Assembly (NCBI GenBank): GCA_002783265.1
Contig: PFFG01000007.1
Location: 61,329 to 125,328, forward strand
Direction of reading: 5' to 3'
From: Candidatus Gracilibacteria bacterium CG17_big_fil_post_rev_8_21_14_2_50_48_13
Lineage (GTDB): Bacteria > Patescibacteriota > Gracilibacteria > 1-14-2-50-48-13
DNA length: 64,000 nt
The translations under genes were made by a program, and so were the position numbers. Below are positions 1 through 9,504 of the stretch, one piece after another (position 1 is the stretch's first letter; every line of letters starts with the position of its first letter). Below the pieces are notes generated by a model, which was not told the origin of the DNA, searched no databases, and was given only the letters and a program-made list of their open reading frames with translations.

Positions 1-1
1 A

Positions 2-1018
2 ATTCTCGCGCGTTCGCCACAAACACAAGTGGTGTATATAGGCGAGGCTGGTGGCATGGAAGAGGCAATGGCGAAGGACGCAGGGCTTCCTTTTTTTGGT
101 ATCTGGGCTGGAAAATTCCGCCGGTATCTGAGCCTTCGCAACGGTATAGACTGGCTGAAAATTCCCGTCGGTATCCTTATGGCCATTATGTATATGCTCC
201 AGATACGCCCACGCGTACTCTTTTCCAAGGGTGGTTACGTCAGCGTTCCCGTTGTGCTTGCTGCCTGGCTCCTTCGCGTACCCGTCGTCATTCATGAGTC
301 GGATGTGCGGCCTGGTCTTGCAACACGGATCTGTAGTCGATTTGCTACAACTATTTGTGTTTCCTGGGAAGCAACTCGGCAGTATTTTCCCCATCATGCG
401 GATGTGCGCGTCACAGGCGTCCCCATACGTGCGGAGCTGCTTCTAGGAGATCGCACGCAAGGTCGTGCGCATCTGGGCATTACTAACGACCTTCCGCTAC
501 TTATGGTTATGGGGGGGAGTCTTGGAGCCGCAGATATCAATACTTTTCTCTGGGAAAGTCTTCCTCTGCTCCTCAAGGAGTGGAATGTCTATCATCTGAC
601 GGGTACAGGAAAAAATGCATCTCCCGCACCCATGCAGGAGACCAAAGGCATGTACATCGCACAGGAATTCAGTGATGCTGCCTTTGCAGACTGTCTTGCT
701 GCTGCGGATGTTATTTTCTCGCGCGCAGGTACCACAGCCCTTGCCGAGTTTGCAGCGCTTGGCAAACGCCTCATCTTGTGCCCCTTGCCTGCCGACCGCT
801 CACGAGGAGATCAAATTGACAACGCAGCAGCCTACAAGGCAATGTACCCCGCCTCTACCATTGTCCATCCTCAGCAAACACTGAATACTAAACTCCTCCT
901 GGAGTCACTGAGACAGCTACGTGCAGTTGCTGAGCCACCTCGCAAAAAAGAAGAGGCGACCCAGTTGGTCGCCTCCTTCTTGTTTGAGGGAACCTATGCA
1001 GCAAAGTCATCAAAATAA
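2..1018 (+). CDS. murG: MurG, UDP-GlcNAc transferase (lipid II synthesis), 5' truncated by window edge
   Basis: Transfers GlcNAc from UDP-GlcNAc to lipid I, giving lipid II at the inner face of the membrane. The reading frame is open to the first base, so the N-terminal glycine-rich loop lies outside the window; what remains covers the end of the N-domain and the whole C-domain. Visible family marks are the GGSLGA segment (family usually GGSQGA) opening the C-domain and the SRAGTTALAEFAALGK stretch followed by DQIDNA, the UDP-GlcNAc binding region. The last 25 bases overlap the 3' end of the convergent gene on the minus strand. A terminator-like hairpin lies within the final codons, so the C-terminal Lys/Glu-rich tail is partly dictated by RNA structure. 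Assignment is confident; the true start is not visible. Confidence 0.93.
   Translation: MLARSPQTQVVYIGEAGGMEEAMAKDAGLPFFGIWAGKFRRYLSLRNGIDWLKIPVGILMAIMYMLQIRPRVLFSKGGYVSVPVVLAAWLLRVPVVIHESDVRPGLATRICSRFATTICVSWEATRQYFPHHADVRVTGVPIRAELLLGDRTQGRAHLGITNDLPLLMVMGGSLGAADINTFLWESLPLLLKEWNVYHLTGTGKNASPAPMQETKGMYIAQEFSDAAFADCLAAADVIFSRAGTTALAEFAALGKRLILCPLPADRSRGDQIDNAAAYKAMYPASTIVHPQQTLNTKLLLESLRQLRAVAEPPRKKEEATQLVASFLFEGTYAAKSSK
948..981 (-). terminator. Intrinsic terminator of the minus-strand cluster, inside the murG 3' coding end
   Basis: GAGGCGACC (953-961) and GGTCGCCTC (967-975) form a perfect 9-bp stem with a 5-base loop, extended by AAGAA/TTCTT with one bulged base. Read on the minus strand the hairpin is followed by CTTTTTTGCG, a good U-tract, and lies just past the stop of the 1665-aa gene at 994. 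The plus-strand reading has a weaker T-rich flank. Confidence 0.7.
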
Positions 1019-4000
1019 AAGTCCTGCTGCATCTGTGATTGATTTCGTCGATTATTGACTGTGTTTTTATTATTACCATTCTTGTAGTTGGTAACATCCC
1101 ACACAAGATAGTCCGCACGCTTATCCTTAAATCGGTCCTTAAATTCCGGGTCAGTATTATCGACAAAGGTCAATTCCTGACCTGCCGCTTTCGCACACTC
1201 CTGGACACTCAAACCAACGCTTTTTAACTTGTTGTAGTAAGCTTTCATAAAGCCGTTTCTTCGCTGTGACGCTTCAAGAGGATAGTCTGTAATTATTCCC
1301 TCATTTTGGGTACTGTAGCTACCACCACTTTCCATGGTGTCCTTAAAGGAAAATTTTACATAGACCTTGTCATAAATCATGCGTCGCATGCGATTGAGAA
1401 AGGCCTCCATGTCATGACGAAGATGGGGCGGCGTGTTTTTCTCCATTTTCTCCAGAGATGCCACAAGAGATTCAATGTAATTTCTCGAATGGCCATTATC
1501 AAGACCTGAACCAGATAAATGTCGAGTGATCATGTTTTCGATCACATACTCATTGGTATAGAGCAAAGGCGATCGGCTCCACATTTTTGCATCATGATCC
1601 GAGAGGTGCAACGCTGGGGGGTTAATATTGAGCTTTTGGAGACATGTAATGTAATTTGAATCAATCAAAGAACTTTCTGCACCTTGTTTACTTGCTTCTG
1701 CATAGTTTTCCAAAAATTGATAATTCCCGTCCAACGTAAAGGCCTCATGAATCTTTGATTTTGATCCATCAGGAGCGAGCAGCTGAATTGTGCCCTCTGC
1801 ATTTTCATCCAGTTTATACTTGTAGAAGTTGGGATCCACCTGTGTTAAGAAGCGTTCAAGATTCCGTACATTTGGTTCACCCTTCAAGAGGAAGAAATAC
1901 AGTTCTGGCGAGGAAGGAAACACTGATCCAGCGATATCCTTTAACTCCTCATAAGGAATGTGTGGAGGAAGTCCATGTTTATCTCCATATTTTGTAATCT
2001 CAATATAGAGAAAGAGGAACATGTTGAAGAGTACGTCAGACCCCACATCTTTCTGAACGAGTTTTGCAAAGGTTGCTTCAATACCTGCCCAGTTTCTATC
2101 TTTGAGTTCCTGCACCAGTTGTTCGCGAATTTGCCCTCCAGACTGCTTGAGCTTAAGTTCCGCTTCTTTCTTTCCTTTGGCGACACTCTTACCCTTCTCA
2201 TAAGCCGCATCGACCTGCTGCGCAAAGGTATCTCCATAGAGGTTAATACGCGCACGGGCAATACCTGAAATTTGATGCACCTCCGCAAGACCGTCAGACT
2301 TTCCTTTATTTTTAATGGCAAACTTGTAGCCACGTTCATTTTCCGCAGCACTGCCCTTAATTTTTGAAAGCCAGAATTGATCTCCTCGCTGGTTTGCAAG
2401 GGACTCAAAGGGATACAAATTCCCAAAATGCTCGAGAACAAAAATAAGGAGTGCCTTGAACTCTGCACGCTTCACAAAAATTGGTTCTTGTCCCATCATG
2501 TCTGTCAGTGCGTTTCCAGAGGTCACCTGATTAATATTGATGTTCTTAAAGCGCTGCATCTCCTCGCGTATCTTCTCTTCCATCTGGTCAGACTGGAGAT
2601 TTTCCAGTTTCGCCTTATAGCTCTTTGCTATCTCGTTCTCCATACTCTCCATCTCATTTTGCTGTTTCGACCACAGTGATGCGTTGTTGAAGACCTGCTT
2701 CCCATCGTGCTTGTAAAAATAGAGCGCCTCGAGGGTCTTACGCATTTTCCCCCATTTCTCAATTTCTTCCTTTTTATGAGTGAATATGCCCTTACCTACG
2801 GCAAACATGGTCATAAGAGAAATACGTGGGTGTCCACCTTCATCGGCACCACCCTTCACTGAGTCAACATCGTAGCTCTGGGCAGAAAGGGAATCACGCT
2901 TAATGTACATCTCTGTAAACGACATGAACCGTACATTCCTCTTGTCTGCAAATAGTCGAAGACCCCCTTTTTTCTTTGGGTTTTTATCAGCTGTCTTCTC
3001 CACTTCAAGTATAACACCGTGCTGGCGGTCTGCGCCCTTCCCTATCGATGCATGTTTTAGAACTTTACCAAGGGGTTTACCTCCTTCCTGAAGTAAAGAT
3101 CCCTTCTCAAGATTACCACTATGCACTGGGGCCTTCGCCTCATCCAGGTCTTTCAGTTTGCGAATAGGCGTTTTCTGGTTGTCGTGCTTCCAGGTCATTT
3201 TAACTGCTTTTGCCTCACCCGCAGCCGTATTAATGATGTGGTAGATAAACTGCTCGAGAGAAACGCGCTCACTGGCCCCCACAAAAGAAATTCCCGCAGT
3301 AGAAACAGTGGAAATGGCAAGCAGTTCCGTTTGTTCCTGTTCCTTCATCTCACCCTTTTTTCCCGTTGGATCAGGTACGGGTACCTTTGCATACATTTCA
3401 TACCAGACATCTTTTCCAAGACGGTGGTCGATGGGCGGGAGATTATTCACCCGTGCGGCAAGTGCATACATGTCATTAAGTTGCTTTTGCGCATCGGCAA
3501 CGCTATGAAAGCGGAGCGTTTTTCCAGCAAGTCGTTCCAGAAAATCATGGAGTTGCTCTTTGGGCCCATTTTCCAGGCGCTTTTCGAGTAACTGTTCCTC
3601 CGTCTTTTGGTCGTTTTTATGATCAATGCTGGCAATTTCCTCAGGTGAGAGTGGTGTTTGATGGTCAAGTTCAAAGCGGGCTCGCGCTTCAGCTGTTTCA
3701 ATAATGCCGCGACGTGCGAGGCGGCGCGCATGCTCGGCAAGATCAGCGGAAAAAGACAGCGTTGGGTCTGTCAGACTTTGAAAATGGTTGATATCTTCCA
3801 GGGCAAAATGACCAGCCGTCAGCTGCTCTCGAAGTTTTTTGAGTGCAGCGATTTTGTCCTGATGCGGGTTAGTCGTTGGCGTCCCTGCTTGCGCTGCTGC
3901 GTTTGCAGCATTTCCTGCCTGACTTTCAAGATCCTGAATCAGCTCATCGATCCGTGTGCGAATAGCAGACAGTTGCCAGTCTCCTGTAGGCACGGCCGTT

Positions 4001-5991
4001 GCGTCATAATCCGCCTGAGCGCCTTCCAGTTCATGAAGACTCCGTTTAGCAGGTAAATGTTTCCACGAGAGATTCTCCGAGGTGAATTCTTGCATGGTCT
4101 GCAAATTCAGTGGCAGTCCATCCTGCGAAAACGTACTGTAGGCATCTTTCAGGAAGACATATTCCTGCGCGAACAGAGTCAAGTTCTGCAGCAGTTCATC
4201 CGTGTCCGCATCACTGGTTTGCCATGGTTCTCCAAGAAAAATATTGAGTTTTTTCAGTTTGTTTCCATCGGACCACAAATACTTTGAGGCAGGTGGAGTG
4301 GGTGCTGGCCTTGAGCAGACATCACGATACACCGCAAGAGCATCATGCACTTCCACCTCAAATTCTCCCAACAGTACTTCACTGCGCACATGCTTCGTGA
4401 GCAATCGGCCACGCATACGCAAGTGTTTCAAAGATTCATTGAGATTATCCAGCACTTCCTGCTCATCAATGGCTACTTCCTCCACAAAGGTCTTCACCTT
4501 CTCAAAATCATCCAGAGAAAAATCAGCGGGCAGATTTGCTGCATCAACATCAAGTTTTTCGAGTTTTTCCAGTGCCTGAACAAGAACATCATGCTTACCT
4601 CCTCGGAGCACCTTCGATAACTTTTGTAAATTATCCTGATAGATAACCGCAATGCGTTTTTGCATTGCCAGATGGGGAACATCTATACCCGCTGATATGT
4701 CCATGACCGGCTTGAGTAGTGGGTCCTGCAGAGGAGACTGAAAGTCTTCCCTGACATTCAGTAAACGCACATACTTGCTTTTCAATTGCGCGAGACGTGT
4801 GCGAAGCGCTTTGTGGCGATAGCGGTCGTTGCCTGCAAGAATCGCACGAACATCCTGACCTAACTCTGTATCCACATTGGAAAAGGCATCTGAAGCATCG
4901 AGAGATTTCGCCTGCTTCATCTCCAGATAGTTTTTTATGTAGGCAACACGTGCCGCTCCATGGTTTGGATCCTGCATATACTGATGCAGTGCTTCCGCTG
5001 CTGTGCGAAGCTCGAGCGCATAAGCGAGCTTTTCCGGCGAAAGACCTAAAGCGGCATTTTTCGCATCCGCATCTGCTGTACCTGGCAGAGAAACATTTCG
5101 CGCATCTTCCGGCAGATATTTGAAGGGACCAAACAACTTTTCCTGAGACATTCCCAGGTGAGAGGAGACGGTCTGATGTTCGTTGGCCAGAAGATCAATA
5201 TACTGGCGTATATACAGCTGATCCATGGCTCGATCATTCAGCTGATATTCTGAAACCGCATAGGGGCGCTTTTTTTTCTTTCGCTCCGCTCGTCCCTGCT
5301 CGTTCTGGTCAATCACATCAACTTCCACCGGTTCATCGCTGACCTGCTGAATGACCACAGGTTTATCGAGAACAAAGGGCAGGTCCAGTCCGGCACCTGT
5401 AAATACAGCCCGAATTACATTATTTGCATGGGCGTAGTTTTGAGCTCCACCTGCTCTCGCTAGCCGCTCAGCATGCAGTATCTCCAGAGCAGTAATCGCC
5501 TCCTGTTCATGCCCGCGCTGTACCTGAACACAATACAAGTTCTGCAGGAGGTACTCGCGCAGAAACTGCATGCGGCGCATATAGTCTCTCGCCGTTGCAT
5601 TAGCAGGCGCTCGGTGAAAGACATACATTCGCAGGAGTTGGTCTATAGGTGTCGCTTCTGGAATTGTTGTGCCCGTCAATGCTTCAAGGAGTGGCTTGAG
5701 TGTTTCAGCAATACCTCTTGATATCTCCGCACGGGGGAACTCTGCATAATTTTCAAACAGCTGATCTTCTAAGGCGTCAAAATACAAACTGTCCTGCAAA
5801 TCCAATCGATGCGGATTCAAACGTGCCGCTTCGAGGGCATCGTTGTTTAACTGGCCCGTAAGATTCGAGAGGAGATCTTGTGCCTCTGGACTCATATTCT
5901 CCTGCAGGGAATTGAGCGCATCCAAACGTCGCTGTGCTTCTGCCTGAGCAAGTTCTTCTGGTGTAGGTTGTTGCGGTTGATGGACAGTCAT
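994..5991 (-). CDS. Giant soluble orphan protein (1665 aa) of the VirB6-like cluster
   Basis: No domain recognised. There is no signal peptide and no convincing membrane segment, so it should be cytoplasmic. The sequence is largely helical and charged, rich in Glu, Lys, Gln and Leu, with a basic patch (ERKKKKRP, about residue 235) and an Ala/Thr linker near residue 760. The C-terminus is Asn/Gln-rich and ends in an acidic-aromatic FYFDDFAA tail. It is the last gene of a minus-strand cluster after the VirB6/TrbL-like protein (53-base gap) and has a promoter-like site in that gap. A cytoplasmic partner of the membrane protein is an inference from position only. The 3' end overlaps convergent murG by 25 bases. 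Confidence 0.85.
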   Translation of the reverse strand: MTVHQPQQPTPEELAQAEAQRRLDALNSLQENMSPEAQDLLSNLTGQLNNDALEAARLNPHRLDLQDSLYFDALEDQLFENYAEFPRAEISRGIAETLKPLLEALTGTTIPEATPIDQLLRMYVFHRAPANATARDYMRRMQFLREYLLQNLYCVQVQRGHEQEAITALEILHAERLARAGGAQNYAHANNVIRAVFTGAGLDLPFVLDKPVVIQQVSDEPVEVDVIDQNEQGRAERKKKKRPYAVSEYQLNDRAMDQLYIRQYIDLLANEHQTVSSHLGMSQEKLFGPFKYLPEDARNVSLPGTADADAKNAALGLSPEKLAYALELRTAAEALHQYMQDPNHGAARVAYIKNYLEMKQAKSLDASDAFSNVDTELGQDVRAILAGNDRYRHKALRTRLAQLKSKYVRLLNVREDFQSPLQDPLLKPVMDISAGIDVPHLAMQKRIAVIYQDNLQKLSKVLRGGKHDVLVQALEKLEKLDVDAANLPADFSLDDFEKVKTFVEEVAIDEQEVLDNLNESLKHLRMRGRLLTKHVRSEVLLGEFEVEVHDALAVYRDVCSRPAPTPPASKYLWSDGNKLKKLNIFLGEPWQTSDADTDELLQNLTLFAQEYVFLKDAYSTFSQDGLPLNLQTMQEFTSENLSWKHLPAKRSLHELEGAQADYDATAVPTGDWQLSAIRTRIDELIQDLESQAGNAANAAAQAGTPTTNPHQDKIAALKKLREQLTAGHFALEDINHFQSLTDPTLSFSADLAEHARRLARRGIIETAEARARFELDHQTPLSPEEIASIDHKNDQKTEEQLLEKRLENGPKEQLHDFLERLAGKTLRFHSVADAQKQLNDMYALAARVNNLPPIDHRLGKDVWYEMYAKVPVPDPTGKKGEMKEQEQTELLAISTVSTAGISFVGASERVSLEQFIYHIINTAAGEAKAVKMTWKHDNQKTPIRKLKDLDEAKAPVHSGNLEKGSLLQEGGKPLGKVLKHASIGKGADRQHGVILEVEKTADKNPKKKGGLRLFADKRNVRFMSFTEMYIKRDSLSAQSYDVDSVKGGADEGGHPRISLMTMFAVGKGIFTHKKEEIEKWGKMRKTLEALYFYKHDGKQVFNNASLWSKQQNEMESMENEIAKSYKAKLENLQSDQMEEKIREEMQRFKNININQVTSGNALTDMMGQEPIFVKRAEFKALLIFVLEHFGNLYPFESLANQRGDQFWLSKIKGSAAENERGYKFAIKNKGKSDGLAEVHQISGIARARINLYGDTFAQQVDAAYEKGKSVAKGKKEAELKLKQSGGQIREQLVQELKDRNWAGIEATFAKLVQKDVGSDVLFNMFLFLYIEITKYGDKHGLPPHIPYEELKDIAGSVFPSSPELYFFLLKGEPNVRNLERFLTQVDPNFYKYKLDENAEGTIQLLAPDGSKSKIHEAFTLDGNYQFLENYAEASKQGAESSLIDSNYITCLQKLNINPPALHLSDHDAKMWSRSPLLYTNEYVIENMITRHLSGSGLDNGHSRNYIESLVASLEKMEKNTPPHLRHDMEAFLNRMRRMIYDKVYVKFSFKDTMESGGSYSTQNEGIITDYPLEASQRRNGFMKAYYNKLKSVGLSVQECAKAAGQELTFVDNTDPEFKDRFKDKRADYLVWDVTNYKNGNNKNTVNNRRNQSQMQQDFYFDDFAA

Positions 5992-6016
5992 GAGAGGGGT
6001 TTATGACGTATGTTGT

Positions 6017-6044
6017 ATATTAGTATTTTTTGTGCTTTAGTCAA
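6017..6044 (-). promoter_or_regulatory. Promoter-like site for the 1665-aa gene
   Basis: On the minus strand TTGACT (6039-6044) is separated by 16 bases from TAATAT (6017-6022), directly after the stop codon of the upstream gene and about 25 bases before the start codon. This would let the giant gene be transcribed independently of the membrane protein gene. Confidence 0.45.
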
Positions 6045-8822
6045 TTATTTTGACTTTTCATTAATATAATCCTGCAAAGACTTTTTAGCATTTGATTTGT
6101 ATTCCCAATTCAGTATCTCAGTATATGTGTGACCAGTGATGCTGGATTGGAGAGCACTACGAATTTCGTTAGGAGCTAGACCAGTTCTTTTCGCATCAGC
6201 AATGAAGGAATCTATGGCCGTGACAATTTGTGTCGGAACGACCTTTGTCGCCCTAGCTGCAATTACTGCATTTTTATATCGAGTATCTCCGATATTCATG
6301 TACGGTGTCGTTCTCCCTTCAAGGTTAATTGCATTATTAGTACCTACTGTATACTTCGGCTTCGCAGTCGTTGGCGTCACGAAACTACCAAATTTGTCGT
6401 GGTAGCTCAGATAGCTTCCGTCCATATAGCGTCCATTTCTACGCGCATCAGCAGAATTGCGGAAACCTGTTAAGAAATCTCTGAATTTAGCATTATCATT
6501 TGTGGCCATGTCCGTAAAGTGCTTGTGCATCGCAAGAGCCTGCTGACCAGACACTTTGTATTTTCGTCCATTCGACTCAACCTCTATACCGTTTGAGAGG
6601 GTGTTCGCATTCACCAGACCCATGCCATCGGAACGAACAATATTGTCCATAATCTTATCGCGTACAGCTCGGCCTTCATAACTTTGTGCATTTTTCTGGA
6701 GGACATCAAAGGACTTTGTCGCATCATTGGTTGTGCTCTGAAGGCCATTTTGAATTTCCGAACGTCCAAGGTCGGAAAGTTTGGTGCTCGGATCCAAGCC
6801 CATGTTACGAATACCTTGCGCGACATTTTCACGACGCTGCGCTTCGATGTTTTCCATCATCTGATTAGGCGCACGTAAAAGCGTTGATGCAGAGACCTTG
6901 GCGCCATTTTGGCCGAAAGGAAGCACCTGAGCATCGAGTGGCGTTCGTGCAATGAATCCACCAACACGCTTCGCCCCACTTTCGAACTTCTCCAGCACGG
7001 TGGAGGCAAGCTTAATTGACTTAAAGCCAAACTTGAAGGCAGCAAACACTGCGATCCAAAGGGCCATAAGGGCAAAAATACCCATCATCGTTGAGAAGAG
7101 GTCGCCCACTCCACCTACAGGCTGTGCCGGGTCAAACCATACGGAAATACTTCCCATATTGAGTCGCCCGTTTGCAGTTCCATCTCGCGTCGCAAAAAGT
7201 GTGATGAGGTGCACCATCATGAAGCCAACAGAGAGCACAACACCCAGAATCGTTGGCATAAAGGCAAGCGCAATAAACTTCCCATATCCTCCAAGGACAC
7301 CTTCTTTATCGACGTCATCTCCACGCCAAACTTTCAGTACATCTGTAAGTACCCACACGGGTGAAAGCATCATCATAAACCAAAGAAAGAAGGTTCGTGC
7401 AACCATAGCAACGAGCATCGCAATGGTAATGCCGAAGAACATGACGAGGAAGAAGGCGGAAATGAATAGACGCGTCGTAATATCTGCAAAGCCTTGAATA
7501 TCCGTGAAGGACTTTTCATAACTTGGAATGCGGAGCAGATTGAAGGCGTAGACATACATGGCATTGCGTGCCGAGAAGGACATTTCCTCAAAGGTATGAA
7601 TACAGTCGCTGTAGTACGGGTAGGCTGCATTTTCTGCCTTTTGTTTACGAACTTCCTCTGTTTGTTTTGCATACTCCTCCTGGGTAGGAGCTGTTATGGA
7701 GCTTTCTGTGGAACCTGCTGCCGTTGCGTTTGTGATCAGTATGCGTTTATAGTAATTCTGATCTGTCACAAACTTCCGATTTTCATTAATTTTCGGGTTC
7801 GCAATAAGGGTTGGCTCCGATGTATTTCCCGTATTGTTAAAGTTAAAGGCATAGTTTTTGTGGAGACACTCCATGGCGAAAATACTATCTTTGGAGATTT
7901 TCTGCGTGGAAGTGATTTTTGTTACCTCATCAGAAATTGCTTTTTGCTTTGCTAGATCAGGCCCGATAGGTTCATACCAGATGTACGGCGTCGTCGTGGG
8001 AGATGCACCATCTGTGACGTTGATTTTATTGTAGATATTCGCGCCAATAGTATTGGGCATCGAAAAAGCCATCGTTGTTGTGATATTCGCAAAGGAAAGA
8101 ATCGTCCGGCAGAAGAAAAAGGAAAAATTCACCACCACAAGTGCCAAGGCAACCTTTGGAAGTACGCGTTTCACATCATACTGACCGTTGTCACCGAAGG
8201 GCACGATGTTGCGCGCTGCGACATACACAAGGTACAAAATAATCACAATGTTCACCATATTGCGGATGATCTGCCACAGCGTTTCAATGAGCACGTCTAC
8301 ATTGAAGACGCCTCCACTTACCCAGTCTCCACTCATAAATTTACCGATCATTCCGGCAATGGGTACCAGGAGCGAGTACAGCATTTTTAACACTATGCTC
8401 AGAATCACAATGAAGGTCGTGAGGGCCTGAGCCGTTTCCTGCGGAATCTTGTACTTATCGACCAGGAGGCGAATACTTTCTTCACAATTGAGCCGCGCCG
8501 TCGGGTTATCCGTAAACTTGGAACACACAGCTGTGTCTGCTTTGGAGTTATCGATGGCTGCCTTACAGTCTATTAAGGCCTGATCTGTTTTGCCTGCACA
8601 CGTTTGATATTTTGTTTGCTCAGCTATTCGCGCGTCCACTTTTGCCATACATTCGTTTCTTTTCGCACTCGATGACGAGCCATTACACTCAGCATAAATT
8701 GGCGAGTCCATTGGCTGCTCAGCGGCAAATGCATAGCCTGCGCTAAATCCCAAAGCAAGCAGTCCTGCAAGAACAGCACCTACAATTCGCGTCTTCCACA
8801 TGGCATGTCGTTGAGTTTGCAT
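6045..8822 (-). CDS. VirB6/TrbL-like polytopic membrane protein with Cys-rich exported N-terminus
   Basis: 925 aa. An N-terminal hydrophobic signal (about residues 13-34, ending AYAFA) precedes a roughly 90-residue segment with six or more cysteines, probably extracytoplasmic and disulfide-bonded. Membrane segments follow at about 135-160, 185-205, 220-245, 455-500 (two), 525-550 and 585-610. The C-terminal third is soluble and polar. This arrangement, with a loop between the third and fourth membrane segments and a long soluble tail, is what VirB6/TrbL-type inner-membrane channel proteins of type IV secretion look like in Patescibacteria; I rely on architecture, not a specific motif. It starts 3 bases after the upstream two-TM gene, so the two are co-transcribed. 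No VirB4 ATPase is in the window. Confidence 0.75.
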   Translation of the reverse strand: MQTQRHAMWKTRIVGAVLAGLLALGFSAGYAFAAEQPMDSPIYAECNGSSSSAKRNECMAKVDARIAEQTKYQTCAGKTDQALIDCKAAIDNSKADTAVCSKFTDNPTARLNCEESIRLLVDKYKIPQETAQALTTFIVILSIVLKMLYSLLVPIAGMIGKFMSGDWVSGGVFNVDVLIETLWQIIRNMVNIVIILYLVYVAARNIVPFGDNGQYDVKRVLPKVALALVVVNFSFFFCRTILSFANITTTMAFSMPNTIGANIYNKINVTDGASPTTTPYIWYEPIGPDLAKQKAISDEVTKITSTQKISKDSIFAMECLHKNYAFNFNNTGNTSEPTLIANPKINENRKFVTDQNYYKRILITNATAAGSTESSITAPTQEEYAKQTEEVRKQKAENAAYPYYSDCIHTFEEMSFSARNAMYVYAFNLLRIPSYEKSFTDIQGFADITTRLFISAFFLVMFFGITIAMLVAMVARTFFLWFMMMLSPVWVLTDVLKVWRGDDVDKEGVLGGYGKFIALAFMPTILGVVLSVGFMMVHLITLFATRDGTANGRLNMGSISVWFDPAQPVGGVGDLFSTMMGIFALMALWIAVFAAFKFGFKSIKLASTVLEKFESGAKRVGGFIARTPLDAQVLPFGQNGAKVSASTLLRAPNQMMENIEAQRRENVAQGIRNMGLDPSTKLSDLGRSEIQNGLQSTTNDATKSFDVLQKNAQSYEGRAVRDKIMDNIVRSDGMGLVNANTLSNGIEVESNGRKYKVSGQQALAMHKHFTDMATNDNAKFRDFLTGFRNSADARRNGRYMDGSYLSYHDKFGSFVTPTTAKPKYTVGTNNAINLEGRTTPYMNIGDTRYKNAVIAARATKVVPTQIVTAIDSFIADAKRTGLAPNEIRSALQSSITGHTYTEILNWEYKSNAKKSLQDYINEKSK

Positions 8823-8825
8823 AGA

Positions 8826-9431
8826 TTACAATTGAAGAAGACGAACAACTTTCTGTACCGGTGTTTCCTTCGCAGACAGATTCTCGCGCACGTGTTCCGA
8901 GAGAGCAGAACGAAGACCTTCGATGTCATCGGTCAGCTCCAAGAAGAGCTCTACACCAGTGGAGAATCGCGCATCATGCTGCAGCGTCACCTGCACATAG
9001 TCGGGAAACTGCGTGATGTAGAAATAGCCCAGTTCCGCATAAGGGTAAAATTTCCCCGCAAGCTGTAAACCATAGGTTGTGAGGGTCAGGGTAATCCGCC
9101 GTGAAGGGTCTGTGTGCCGCATCGTCATGGCATAGACCACAATCAAGGCGACAAAAGCCACAGCCATGGTGAGTGAATTTGCACCATCAAGACCAAAACC
9201 AAAGCCAAGGAGCACAAAAACCACCGCAAGCATCGTCCACATCCAGCGGCGACTGCGCGTGTACGGCGCACCTTCCATCACCGAGAACGTTCGAAGTACC
9301 TCACCCGCCTTAATCGACTGGGAGGAGAGACTTCGATCCTGTTGTTCACGACTTCGCGCTTCACTGACCGCATCAGAACTGGGGTTCTGCGACGGGGCTA
9401 CCGGTGGTATCTGATTGCCAAACTCGTCCAT
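8826..9431 (-). CDS. Two-TM protein with C-terminal PH-like domain
   Basis: 201 aa. A disordered, Ser/Gln-rich N-terminus (1-45) is followed by two adjacent membrane helices (about 62-80 and 84-102) and a C-terminal beta-rich domain (about 110-195) beginning RRITLTLTTYGLQL and ending in an amphipathic helix. Two helices followed by a small beta domain is the layout of bacterial PH-like membrane proteins (DUF5673 type); PrgI-like proteins of type IV secretion clusters are also small two-TM proteins. Its position 3 bases upstream of the VirB6-like gene supports a role in the same membrane complex. Function unproven. Confidence 0.75.
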   Translation of the reverse strand: MDEFGNQIPPVAPSQNPSSDAVSEARSREQQDRSLSSQSIKAGEVLRTFSVMEGAPYTRSRRWMWTMLAVVFVLLGFGFGLDGANSLTMAVAFVALIVVYAMTMRHTDPSRRITLTLTTYGLQLAGKFYPYAELGYFYITQFPDYVQVTLQHDARFSTGVELFLELTDDIEGLRSALSEHVRENLSAKETPVQKVVRLLQL

Positions 9432-9461
9432 GAGGTTGATTGTGTGGGTATAAATCTACCC

Positions 9462-9490
9462 AGTATACCTCATTTTGCATGAAAAAACAA
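9462..9490 (-). promoter_or_regulatory. Promoter for the two-TM / VirB6-like genes
   Basis: Minus-strand TTGTTT (9485-9490), 17-base spacer, TATACT (9462-9467). It lies 30 bases upstream of the start codon at 9431, in the only gap between this gene and the upstream 659-aa gene. The -10 box is near-perfect, the -35 box is moderate. Confidence 0.55.
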
Positions 9491-9504
9491 CGACTTCACT
9501 TGGC

